Assembly: GCA_019454045.1 (NCBI GenBank)
Contig: SKCR01041591.1
Location: 23,802-87,801 of the forward strand
Source of the DNA: Zanthoxylum bungeanum
Taxonomy: Eukaryota > Streptophyta > Magnoliopsida > Sapindales > Rutaceae
Length of the DNA stretch: 64,000 nt
Direction of reading: 5' to 3'
Shown: piece after piece, positions 1 to 10,816 of the stretch
How positions within the stretch are numbered: the first letter of the stretch is position 1
Layout: each line of letters opens with the position of its first letter
Notes under the pieces: generated by a model
What the model was told of the DNA's origin: nothing
The model's input: the letters and a program-made list of their open reading frames with translations, nothing else
Databases searched by the model: none
Position numbers and translations under genes: made by a program

Positions 1-2253
1 GGAAATCGGGTCGGGATCCATCACCTCCTCGGTAGGGGGAGGGAGCCACTTCCGGAACTCCTCCTCGGAGATATCCCCCTTACAAAAATTGATGGCCGCG
101 TAGATAGGATCCATATTCAGATTTGGCAGCACCATCGGTATCAGTTCAGCACAGTCACCAACCCCTCAAGGCGGATGGCCTCATTCTCGGTCTCAAGATA
201 GGCCTCTCTCTCCTCCAGCTCGGCCTCTTTCCTCTCAAGATCATCCCGAGCCCGTGCCATTTGCTCATCATTGGCCTTCAATTTGGTTTCAACACTGGCC
301 ACTTTCGCCTTCAAAACGCCAATCTCAGATTGGGCAGCCTTCAAATCCTCCCGGGCAGTGTCGGTAAGTTTTCGCTCCAACGCGGCAGCAGCCTTAAGAG
401 TTTTGTTTGTTTTGAAGTTCTCAATAGCAGTCGACTCAAGTTTCTGTATCACCTCCTCCCGATCAGCCAGTTTAGCCTCCACTTCTGTAAGGCGATTCTG
501 AAGTCTCTGGGCCTGGCCACCCTCGGATAATAGACTCAGAAGGAGGTCCTTATTCTTCGCCATGAGGTAAGTAGCCTGCACAAAAACAAAGAAAGTCAAG
601 ATATGAGATGAAGAAGACCGGGAACCGAAATCAGAAAAGAGAGAGGAATAAAACTACCTTTGCCATTTGAGAGCTCATCTCGGTCACCACAACTTCGGGC
701 GAGATGTCCTCATATCTCGAAACCTCCCCCGGGGGAATCACCTCGGCCAATTCATTGAAAGCCGGCACTAAATGGGAAGTAGCCTCCCGGATGCCTTCTC
801 CCAAATCATCCACCCCGAGGATTACAGAACCCTTTTGCTTATTGGAGGAGCCCACAGATGATTTTTTCCCCCGGCGAACGTCTTTCTTCTTGCCCGGGAC
901 AGGATCCTCCTCCTCCCCTTGAACCAGCTCGGTCTCTTCTGACCCGAACTGACGCCTCCTCTTCCTAAGAGGCTTCGACGGACTAACAAGACGAGCAGAT
1001 CCTGACGATTGCACACCAGGAGAAGATAGACCCCGAGCATCCGGCTGAACTCTCCCTTGAGACGCCCTCTCAGCCCCAGCAGGATCAGGTTGTGCCCGGG
1101 AAGTTCCAGTTTCCGCATGACCGACCTTCTTCATAGTACCAGCCAACTTCTCAAGAAACTTTGGCCTCTTCGACATACCTACAAAAAATGAAGGAAAGGA
1201 AATCAGGACCCAAGCATATAACAAAGACATCAAACACATGATAAACAAACGGGGAAAGTCATCAAAGCAGCCAGCAACCTATCCGACCCGAGACCTCCGG
1301 AGGGACGGTCCGAGTAAGGCCCGAATCAACAAAGGCCGCATCATTAACCGATTCCCTCCAGTGAGCGGCATACCGACGAGCCCAATGTACCCGCCTCCGC
1401 ACCTGACGAGAAACCTTGGGAGCATCCCCAACAAGCTGGGAGGCATCAGAGAAGTTAGAAACCTAAGAAACTAAAGGCGAGAATAAGAAAAAAAGAGGGA
1501 TTTAAACTCCTAACCTCTCGCCCTGAAGATATCCGGTACCAAGAACTCCCATTCATCCGACCTTAGGGACCGTCCCCAATCCCCAGTGGCCCAGAACCAG
1601 AAGTCTTTAAAATTCTTATTGGAGTCAGGGAGTTTCTTGACAACATTTGACGAGCTGTCATAAGCTGAAAGGTAATACCATCCGTGGTTCGACCTAGGAT
1701 TGACCTTCAACCGGTATAACCTCTTCACCTCTTGCAAAGTAGGTACACCTAAACCTGCCCGGTGCCAAACCACATATATGCTGGCCAGAATCCTCCAACT
1801 ATTTAAACTCAATTGACAGGGGGCAATCTCCATCTCGGCCAGCATCCAAGCAAAATAACGTTGCATCGGCAGCTGCAGCCCACACTCGAAAAAAGTAGGA
1901 AGAAGTGCCACCGACCCCTCATCAGGTTGACTGGCGCGATCCATCAAGCCAGGAACTTCAAGGGCAATATCTATAGGTATGTTATATCGCAGTCGAAGAA
2001 GGGCGAGGTCGTCTTCAGTTATTTTGGAAGGACGGTTCATATCCAGAGCAGACGAGCCAAGATCACCGGGCTCTGGATCATTCCGAGGAACCCTTTGATG
2101 ATAGGAATCTTGTTCGATCTCAGAAGGAGTAGGGGTAGTATCAAGGTCTTCTACACTAGGTGCCCCCGAGCCCGAGGAGAGCTCCTCAGCAGGGGGAGTT
2201 GAGGTTTTAGCAGGCTTTTTAGGGGAGGAACTGCTGCCAGACATCCCTGACAT
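1..2253 (-). pseudogene. Antisense additional ORF of Tat-like element (putative gypsy-type transposon protein), multi-exon, partial
   Basis: Three protein-like blocks follow on the minus strand. The first (2253 to about 1510) begins MSGMSGSSSSPKK, is Ser/Pro/Glu-rich, then has a globular part with GLQLPMQRYFAWMLAE, LSLNSWRILASIYVVWHRAG and GWYYLSAY. That pattern recalls the plant 'putative gypsy type transposon' domain (Transposase_28-like, from memory). A charged Lys/Arg-rich block lies at about 1178-631, after an acceptor near 1179. A heptad-rich coiled coil starts at about 575 (MAKNKDLLLSLLSE) after an acceptor near 576 and continues to about 141. The block at about 1474-1255 reads as SDASQLVGDAPK but I could not join it cleanly to the first exon. 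The gene runs antisense to its element. Its role is unknown; related antisense ORFs are described in Tat elements. The left end is cut off or decayed. Confidence 0.6.
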
Positions 2254-3028
2254 CCGGAAAAAAAAAAAAGGAAAGGGGGTCAGTCTATAACTAAGAAATT
2301 ACTCAGGTTTCTAAAAACAGGTGGGTTCTAAAGAGCACCCTAAAGCAAAATCCAACAAAGCCTTAAGTCATTCCCTAGCAACATTCAGCAGAGAGAGCAT
2401 GATTCACAACACAAAAAGAGAAGAGATCGTTCAGAAGACTTACTTTTTTTCTCAGAAAATCTGGAGGTTATGCAGTACGGTTTGCCCGTTCCTTATGTTC
2501 GCAGCAGAGAAAAGAGCCCACGGTTGAATTCCGAGAACACTAATTTGAGCGAGTCAACATAGACGTTTTCAGGAAAGCAAGGAGAAATTGCCAAAAAAGA
2601 TGGAACAGTGAAAGCCTCGCCTTCTTATGGTCATAACCTGGACGCTCGTGACCGTTGGATCTAAGGGAGGAACCCGGATGAACGCCAGATGTCGACTGCA
2701 AAAGAGGTCTCCCAAGTTTAAACGGACGGCTGAGATCAGCCCACGGTGAAGTTGCCTCTACACGGTCGATTCGTTTCCCTTTTAGGCGGGAACCTGACGG
2801 ATGTTCGACAAATGTCAAAACTAGAAGAAAACCTAAAGGATGATTTGATGGGCATTTAAGCAGACGTGACTGTTGCGCGTCTCAAGAAAAGGCGTTAAGA
2901 AAAGACGACGCAACCTATTGATTCCACACCGAGGTCGACCCTCAACAGATTCAAGTCAGCAACACCATTTATATATAGTTCCTGGCACCAACTCATACAC
3001 TCGTTGGAACAGAGAACTAGGGGACAGA
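2254..3028. other. Non-coding 3' internal region of the Tat-like element
   Basis: This stretch lies between the start of the antisense gene and the polypurine tract. It has only short, unconvincing reading frames on either strand. It should hold the promoter of the antisense gene and the 3' untranslated region of the element. No tandem array is seen here, unlike in the related element at 47792-52434. Confidence 0.5.
3012..3028 (+). other. Polypurine tract of the Tat-like element
   Basis: GAGAACTAGGGGACAGA lies immediately before the LTR start TGTTGATGG. The same tract with one change is at 51458-51474 before the 3' LTR of the second Tat-like element. It primes plus-strand DNA synthesis. Confidence 0.7.
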
Positions 3029-3820
3029 TGTTGATGGTGTTTTCAGCCACTACGATATTTAAGGCAGCACGACAAGGACAGAAGGGTAATTCCCTGCTTG
3101 GTTGGGATCATTAAATCCAACCCGACCACTTTGCAATAAAAGAACAAGCACCTTACGGTTCCAAATCGACCACAACAGATATAGACCGAGCACTTCATGA
3201 CCGGCTACCGATCACCTGGGCTCAGATAGCCGGGCACAATCAGGTCGACAGCAACATTCTCAGCATAAAGGACTACCATGACCGACCTCATGAAGACCGA
3301 CCATATGGCGAAGATATGCTCAAAGATAAATGACACCCTATTCTTGCGGAAAAGATAAGCAAATTATCATGTTCTCACAAGGAAAGGAAGTCAGAGTCCG
3401 AAAGGAATAAGAAAAGAGAAGACAATATTAGACTAGGAATCCTTGCAAAGAAGAAGACTGAGTTCAAACTAGGATTTCTTATGCAAATAGGAGTCTGATT
3501 CCTATACTATTATAAATAGGAGGACAGAGTATGTGTAAAAAGGCATCAAAAAATTAGTGATCTGAATCTTCAAGCTCTGACTTGTAGAGACCCAAGAAGA
3601 GTGTTTAAGTAATAAAAGTACCATCTTTTTGTGTCCGTGGACGTAGGTCGGATCCAAATCCACCGAACCACGTTAAATCTCCTTGTTGATTGGCGTGCTT
3701 ATCTGTCTTTTGCTAAATTTGCATTTGGTCCCCCATAACCAAACAAATTCACTATTGAGGGAGGATTTCTTCGGGAGTGATATTCCAATATTACCCTGAG
3801 ACCAAAATCCGCCGTCAACA
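3029..3820 (+). repeat. 3' LTR of the Tat-like element
   Basis: The repeat of 792 bp runs TGTTGATGG...CCGTCAACA and includes a likely TATA box at 3511-3518 (TATAAATA). Its last part resembles the LTR ends at 48600-48771 and 52260-52434, including the shared phrases GACGTAGG, CCGAACCACGT and ACCAAACAAATTCAC. Confidence 0.8.
3511..3518 (+). promoter_or_regulatory. LTR TATA box
   Basis: TATAAATA sits inside the LTR at 3029-3820, followed by G-rich sequence, the expected place for the U3/R promoter. Called from motif and position only. Confidence 0.45.
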
Positions 3821-4589
3821 AATAGAATCCTCTTTATACTAAAAATTTAAAATTTGAAGTTTATCAAATAATTTTTCATTTTGTTAATAGAAAAATAAGA
3901 ATTAACTAAGATTTTATCAAACACACTATCATTGTAATATTCACAAAAAATGAAGCATATAAAATTTTATTATTGAATTAGGCAAGTTATATATTGGAAA
4001 CTAGATATGTCCACCAACCCAACAAGTTTAAACAAATATTTTGCAAATGAATGAAAGATTCCTTTTCTACGTGATTTCATCCAATTAAACCAATTATCTT
4101 TGAAAAAAATAAACCAAATTAAGTTGTTTGGTATTAGGTTTTGTGTTTTAAAAACTTGTCATGAATGAATTATAGTATGGTGTATGGAGAAATTCCATTT
4201 TTATTGGAAGAAATGCTTATAAAAGAAGAGAACTCTTGGATTTTATTGCTTGTTTTTTAAAAGATTCTCTGTATAAATGATGTTAAAAGACCTAAAAATC
4301 ATATATTTTCACGAACGATGTAATTATAAAGTTGAGAATTCGGTTCGAATAACTACTTAGGAATACCCAAAACTCAAGTCTAGTTAAGATCAAATCTAAT
4401 AACATAAAACAACATGTGCACTATATGTCTATATGTGTTCTGTAATCAGTAGAAAAACAGATTTACACATAAAATATTTAAGTATAAGAGGCTTATAAGA
4501 TCGGCTTGGTCTTCCCATTTCGATGTAATGTTAGCTAATATAAATTCTTAATTAAAAGTGGAATAACATAATATACAAAATTAAACATA
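3821..4589. other. AT-rich intergenic DNA
   Basis: There is no reading frame, RNA gene or recognisable repeat between the 3' LTR of the first element and the SINE target duplication. Composition is strongly AT-rich. Confidence 0.6.
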
Positions 4590-4684
4590 ATTGATTGCTT
4601 AATAGTCCCCAAGGGGCTTAACTTGATGATATATGGTTTAGGATCACACATTGAGGTCATGCGTTTGAATCCAGGGAGTACGTT

Positions 4685-6590
4685 TGACCGGCGTTGTCAC
4701 ACACGTATAACGCAAGCATCGTTCAAGTAGTATAAAATATATCGATCCCACGAGGACATAATACCTAAGCTATTAATTTATGAAGTCAAATATTTACGAG
4801 TATCTAATAGATTGGTGGTTTGATTGGATGATGACTTTAAACTAAAACAAGTAAATAAAACAGTACGAAAGTGAATTAAAGGTAAAATCAATATTATTAA
4901 ACTATCTAGGGTTGTGAATTCTTCCAATATCTTTTAAAGATGAAGTAGTTATTTCACGTTTGTGTAATATATTGGTTTATTAACCTGGAACACGAATTTA
5001 TGCAAAAGCCTCTTCCGATGATCAGATACAAATACCCAGTATAACTCAATTAATCATATTCCTATGTTAACCAAGTTACCTAAATTCATTAAGATTAAGT
5101 TCCAATTATGGCTAACCCCGCCCGACAGGTATATTCCTATCATGTAAGGAAATCTATTAATGGTTATTTATCCTTAAAGAAGATCATGGGCTATTGAGTC
5201 TAGGGCCTTAAACCTAAAATCCCATTTTCCAAATTCATTTTAAGTTTACCAGATCAATCTTATTAATGGCCAGTTAACAAGAAGCATTAAGACTAAGGCT
5301 CAATAAATAAACCTTTATATTACCTAAACCGTAAAATAACCCCTTATAAACCAGTGATATTGGAATTCATCACAACCATAGATAATATGTTTAGTTACAA
5401 AACATACTTAGGATTACTAAACACTTAAATAAACAAAACATCATAAAAAAATAACTTGGAGATAAATAAAAGTAAAATTACAATAATGAAAGAAAATGCT
5501 AGGATTAGAGGATCCACTTTTAATATTTCAAAATTAGAAATCTCCCTTATTGTCAATGTTTACCGATTAATTAATTATATTTAACCAGACCATAAAGGCG
5601 GTAATTCCATTTGTCTCAATTAAATCCAAACTGACCATATAGGCGGTAACAAGGTTATTACCTAAACCGACCATATAGGAGGAAACTACGTCTGAAATGT
5701 AAAACCGACCATATAGGCGGTAAATAAGGTTGTCACCTAAACCGGCCATATATGCGGAAACTAATTAATCCAAATTTTAATTAAAATAAGGGAGATTAAT
5801 CTAGTTTATTATATTAAAAGTCTCACATTTTCACCTCAGCAGAATGAGATTACCTGCTCATGCTGTAAATGAAAACACACAAAATTTTATTAATTAAATA
5901 AAAAGAAAATATAAGAAAACTTAAATAAATATACAAGACACTTTCATTTAGTTTTTCATGGAGAAATTCCTCCAAAGAAAGCATGAAAAATTTACAAAGT
6001 TTAGCTTGATATTTATAGGTAAATCTAAAGCCTTCCACCAATTTCTCCACCAATTGCTCCACCAAATATGGCACCAAATCCTCCACCAAACATGCAAAAA
6101 GTTTGGCAATTTTTACTTTTATTTTTTATTTTTTATTTATTTTGAAAATGACTTAAATAATTACACATAACACACTTCCGAATGTTTTATCAATTTTGGT
6201 CATGGAAACTTCAGAATTCGAAATTATTATGAACTTCTAAGTTGTAGATCTTTGAGTCTTATTTAATATGGAACCTGAATCATCTCAATCCGATATCGAA
6301 GTAAAAAGTTATGGCCAAAATAAGACAATTGCGTAAAGTTAGAATTTCCGAAATTGTACTTCGTTATAACGCAATTTCAAGTTTCCAATCTCCAAAATCA
6401 AAATGTCAAGTCCATTTTTTGCCCTTATTTGTTCCATATTTTGTCCTGATTGATTCCATTAAGTCCCGATTTTATTTTATCTGTAAAATAAACTAAAACA
6501 CATCAAAACGTTTATAAAACTCGAAAAATTATACAAAATATTAAGTAAAAAGGGGGGGGGGGTAAATTATGATATATTTTCCGCTCATCA
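4685..6590 (-). mobile_element. Solo LTR of an Athila-like Ty3/gypsy family
   Basis: The repeat of 1906 bp begins TGACCGGCGT, ends GCTCATCA, and matches along its length the LTR pair at 33056-34853 and 37988-39823. Shared parts are the CGTATAACGCAAGC start, the ATCGATCCCACGAGGAC box, the GAACACGAATT/AAGCCTCTTCCGA region and repeated GACCATATAGGCGGT-type units. No internal retroelement sequence is present, so it is a recombined solo LTR, or one whose partner was lost. It sits inside a SINE. The expected 5-bp duplication reads ACGTT on the left and GGGTT on the right, two mismatches. Strand is given by analogy with the complete copy. Confidence 0.78.
5576..5762. repeat. Tandem GACCATATAGGCGGT units in the solo LTR
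   Basis: Five imperfect units of the form AACCGACCATATAGGCGGTA, separated by variable spacers, lie here. The related LTR copies at 33950-34130 and 38880-39060 carry the equivalent cluster as GACCTAGAATGGCGGT. The function is unknown. Confidence 0.6.
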
Positions 6591-6707
6591 GGGTTTCTTT
6601 TAAGGGCCTGAGACAGCCGGGGTTTATCTACTTCACTTAAACCCAAAATGGATGATTTGACGGTGAAGTTTCAAACGATTTCAAAAAAAAAAATCGATTG
6701 CTTAATA

Positions 6708-7390
6708 ATTTGATAAGATAATAAACCACTTTACTTACTCAAATATACCAAGCCATTGTCCATTGCCGACATCCCTAATTCAGTATCCTTTTCATTTTTA
6801 TCAAATATTAACATTAATAAACATAATTGAAGATTAGTTGAATTGTTTTTATACAACTTTATTTGGCTTGATCTATAAAATTAGTTTAATTTTTTTCCAA
6901 CGCCTAAAAAGAAAAGTGGGAATTTCTATTATTTATTAAAATATTATGGCAAAATGCATGGGAGCCCTTATAGTTTTCGTTAAATACAAATAATGGCAAC
7001 ATTGACCCATCACCACCCGCTCTGGCCCAGCCCTTGCTTCCCCCCGAGTGACCGAGTCATTCCACCGAAACACAATTCAAAAAATTATTTTTAAAAAACA
7101 AAATACGGTAATAAAAAAAATTGTGTTTTTTGTTTGAAAAAATGAAAAGCCAACGCCAATAGAAAATTAACTCAACAAATATTTTAACATTATTATTCAA
7201 ATAAAACATTAAAAAAATAACAGGGAAAAAAAAAAGAATTTCTTCACAGAGGAAGACGAGAAGAAGAGAGCTCGAAGAAACGAACATAGAAAGAACAAAG
7301 AGCAGCTTCTTCTCTAATTTGATCCTCAATTTTTTTACGATTTAATTTTTCTGTTATAATTTCAAGCTTAATTTTGATTTTTTGATCAAA
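6708..7390 (+). promoter_or_regulatory. Upstream region and probable 5' UTR of SCYL2
   Basis: This is the stretch between the SINE target duplication and the SCYL2 start codon. It is AT-rich, then at about 7240-7300 purine-rich (GAGGAAGACGAGAAGAAGAG), a composition common in plant 5' UTRs of housekeeping genes. No clear TATA box at a fixed distance was identified. The start site cannot be placed from sequence alone. Confidence 0.4.
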
Positions 7391-10300
7391 ATGTCTCTCA
7401 ATATGAAAACCCTAACACAAGCCCTAGCCAAAACCGCTGCAGTGATCGGAAAGACCGTTGAAACAACCGTACAGGAGGTCACCGGGCCGAAGCCGTTACA
7501 GGATTACGAGCTTCTCGATCAGATCGGCTCGGCCGGGCCGGGACTCGCGTGGAAATTGTACTCGGCGAGGGCGCGTGACGCCACACGACAGCAGCAGTAC
7601 CCGATGGTGTGCGTGTGGGTGCTGGACAAGCGGGCGTTGGCGGAAGCGAGGGCGCGTACGGGGTTGACGAAGGCTGCGGAGGACGCGTTTTTGGATCTGG
7701 TGCGTGCGGACGCAGGGAGATTGGTGAGGCTGCGGCATCCGGGGATTGTACACGTGGTTCAGGCAATGGACGAGAATAAGACTGCGATGGCGATGGTGAC
7801 GGAGCCGCTGTTTGCGTCGGTCGCGAATGTGTTGGGGAATTTTGAAAATGTTTCGAAAGTGCCTAAGGAGCTTAAGGGATTGGTACGTGTTGGTTTTTTT
7901 GTTTGTGTGCTGATTCTTTTGTTCTAATTATTTAAGAGTTTTTGTAAAAGTGTTTGATTTGCAGGAAATGAGTTTGTTGGAGATGAAACATGGTCTATTA
8001 CAAATTGCAGAGTCGTTGGAATTTCTTCATAGCAATGCGCGTCTCATTCATCGGGCTATATCACCTGAGGTTATTTACCTTATGTTTGTTTTTGACATTT
8101 GGCATTCAATTATTAAATTATAAACTATCTTGTGGTGTTGGGTATAAATGTAATACTGTCCTTTATTTGCATTTTATGTTGTTAATTGAATTTATACTTT
8201 GTCTCTTGTAAAACAACAATTATAATGAGGGGAAATGGTGATTGAAATGGGTCTTGATTATGACTGGATTAATAAGCTATGGCAGGTGGTAGCAATGACA
8301 GCTTTGATTGTAGTGATGTAGGTGTGGTAGTAATGGCAGTTTTGACGTTGATGGTACTAACAATGACCATAGCAGTGGTTGTTATGGTGGTGTCGAGAGT
8401 AATTGTGGTAGGATTAGGAATATTGCTGGTGTTGAAGGGAGTCATGATTCTGGAGTTCTTGTCAAAATCTGTGACAATTTTAAGGATGAGATTTTCCTAA
8501 TACCCTCGAAGGAGTTTAAATTCCTTCTGCCATTTTTTACGTGGGGCTAATAGGTTAATTTTGTTATCCATTTCTAGGTGTTAAGAGTTGAACCTTACAT
8601 ATTGAAAATTATTATGTACACGAAATTTTTCAGATTTCTACATACATCCAGTTCAGTGAGATGCTTTTTTTTGAAAGGTAGGGAGATGCTTAAATTATTT
8701 GCAGGATAATTTTTTTTTTTTTTATGTTAATGTCTATGTTTTTTCTTTTCTTTTTGATTTCTTTTTCTCTATGATCTGTTTGCTGGGTGGGTGCTGATGG
8801 AGTTTTAGTCTGCTTATAGTCTAGAGAGTAGAGATCAAGATGCTGCAGTGTTGATTCCTGTAATTGGAGTTCCTAGAGATGCTGGGTATGCATGTCTTAT
8901 GATAAATTTTTATCTTTTGCAGAATGTCTTAATCACCTCCAACGGAGCTTGGAAGCTTGGTGGGTTTGGTTTTGCAATCTCAACAGATCAAGCCATGAAT
9001 GTGCAGGCATTCCATTATGCTGTGAGTGAAAATTTCAGTTATGAATAAAAGTATTGTTCTAGAAACATTATTCTTGATTTTCATGTCTAAAATTGTTTCT
9101 TTGAATTTAGTTCATACTGTTAGGTTGTAATTGTATATCTGGACTCTAGTTACCCCTTTTACTTAAGGAGAGTCTATGAATACCGACTTCGTTGCACCCT
9201 GCTTTTGCTATAATTATAATGTTATTTCTTCACTGGACTTCTGTTTGTAATGTTAAGCATGTTTTACTTTAATGAGCCATATGATGGCTTGTGTGTAACA
9301 TGACTTGGTCGTTGTTTGAGGTTGTCATTGAGTCCATATTATTGGATTCCATTATAAAGATGCAAGCAAGTATAGTATGTGTAATTTAGCATGTTTATAT
9401 CTTGTTCCTGATTTATTTAATTGCACAGGAATATGATGTTGAGGATTCTATGTTGCCTCTTCAGCCATCATTGAATTATACTGCACCTGAACTTGTTCGC
9501 AGCAAGACATCTTCAGTTGGATGCTCTTCTGATATATTCAGTTTTGGATGCTTTGCTTACCACTTGATTGCTCGCAAGCCTTTGTTTGATTGCCAAAATA
9601 ATGTCAAGATGGTATTCTCTGATTTCTATGTTTCTTTTTGCACACGCACACACAGTGCAGTCCCTCAATTTTACACATTATGACATAATCTGTAGTTTAT
9701 TAGATTAATTCACTTTAAATGGTTGAGGTTACATCTGATAGGTGCCATTCAAGAGGTGCAGTAATTATAAAAAAAAAAAAACCAAAAATGCCTTCCCCCA
9801 CATCTGATTGCTCCTTTTTTAAAGATCTTTTAAAATTGCCACGAATGTCAAGATTGTATAATTTTGATTTCTTTATTTCTTTCTGAAAAAATAGGACGAT
9901 ACTCTATGGTTAAAATTTTGATTGTTCTTTTTTATGTTTTGACACATATGTACAGTAATTTTCCTATCCGGATGTCTGGACAGTATTAAAAAAAAAATGG
10001 GTGTTTGTTTCTCAGGGTCAATCCAAGGGCTGAGAATTATATTTTATGAAATATTACAAGTTGAAAGGCCAATGGTCATCACAGTTTTATGAGACTCATT
10101 GTCACTATTTCTCTTTTTATCTGCCATCTCAGTCTCTCTATCCCTCCAAAGTCTAAATTCCTTAAATTTTTTATATTATATTATTTAAAACAAAACAGAT
10201 AGAAAAGCCTTCACAAATTATAATCAATAGGTCCCATAGTGCAGAGAGCCACTGAACCTGAATGTTGGCCCTATACTCTAGCTGGGTACTCTTAGCTAAT

Positions 10301-10785
10301 AATTTCTTATTGATCATCTTTTTTCTCTGTTCTTCTTCCTCATTTGATTACTAAAGAGAGACAAAGGAAATAATATGGATTAAATATATTGGTTCATGAA
10401 TATGAGAATTTTTAGATTTGTATAGTTTCAATACATATTCTCACATTGTATCGGCTTAATAAGACTAAACGTACTTTCGAAATGATAATTAAAAAGTAAA
10501 AATAAATGTTGTTGATACATAACATAATCTCACTCTTTTTGAGTTAAAAAATGAAATGGTGGCACTGTAAAGGTACCAACTACCACTGTATGTTTCCAAT
10601 GATTCGAATTCCATGCAAAGGAATCAATTGATTTCACGTGAATCAGTAACCAAAATTACATTATTGGCTAGCTATGGCATTTGAAGAAGACAAATAACAA
10701 AAGAATGTGCAGAAGAAAAGCAATAAATAAATTGTATTTTTCAATTTTCAATTCTATGCAAAGGATCTCATTTTATTAAAATTAT

Positions 10786-10816
<31 letters not shown>

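Larger units (their letters stand above)
1..3820 (+). mobile_element. Ty3/gypsy (Tat-like) LTR retrotransposon, 3' part, runs off left edge
   Basis: This is the 3' end of a plus-strand element. A purine-rich tract at 3012-3028 directly precedes an LTR at 3029-3820 that begins TGTTGATGG and ends CCGTCAACA. The polypurine tract and LTR ends closely match those of the complete element at 47792-52434, which has a TGGCGCC-type primer site, so both belong to one lineage. No gag or pol of this element lies inside the window. The visible internal part carries an antisense extra gene, an arrangement known in Tat/Grande/Retand elements. The target duplication cannot be checked because the 5' end is missing; the bases after the LTR are AATAG (3821-3825). 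Confidence 0.8.
4605..6692 (+). mobile_element. tRNA-derived SINE, split by a solo LTR
   Basis: The SINE consists of 4605-4684 plus 6591-6692 (182 bp once the LTR is removed). It has a Pol III B-box-like GCGTTTGAATCC, a body containing GAGACAGCCGGGG and ACTTAAACCC, and an A tail ending at 6692. It is flanked by a 15-bp target duplication with one mismatch: ATTGATTGCTTAATA at 4590-4604 and ATCGATTGCTTAATA at 6693-6707. Four more copies of the same family lie on the minus strand at 20595-20768, 21738-21898, 62954-63141 and about 63755-63910. Long duplications and an A tail indicate LINE-assisted retroposition. Confidence 0.8.

Noticed and set aside
7458..7766. Alternative frames inside SCYL2 exon 1
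   Set aside because: Shadow frames caused by the GC-rich exon; the SCYL2 frame matches the family throughout.
8279..8500. Frame of 73 codons rich in Val/Met in SCYL2 intron 2
   Set aside because: Lies wholly in an intron with good GT-AG borders and has no family resemblance.
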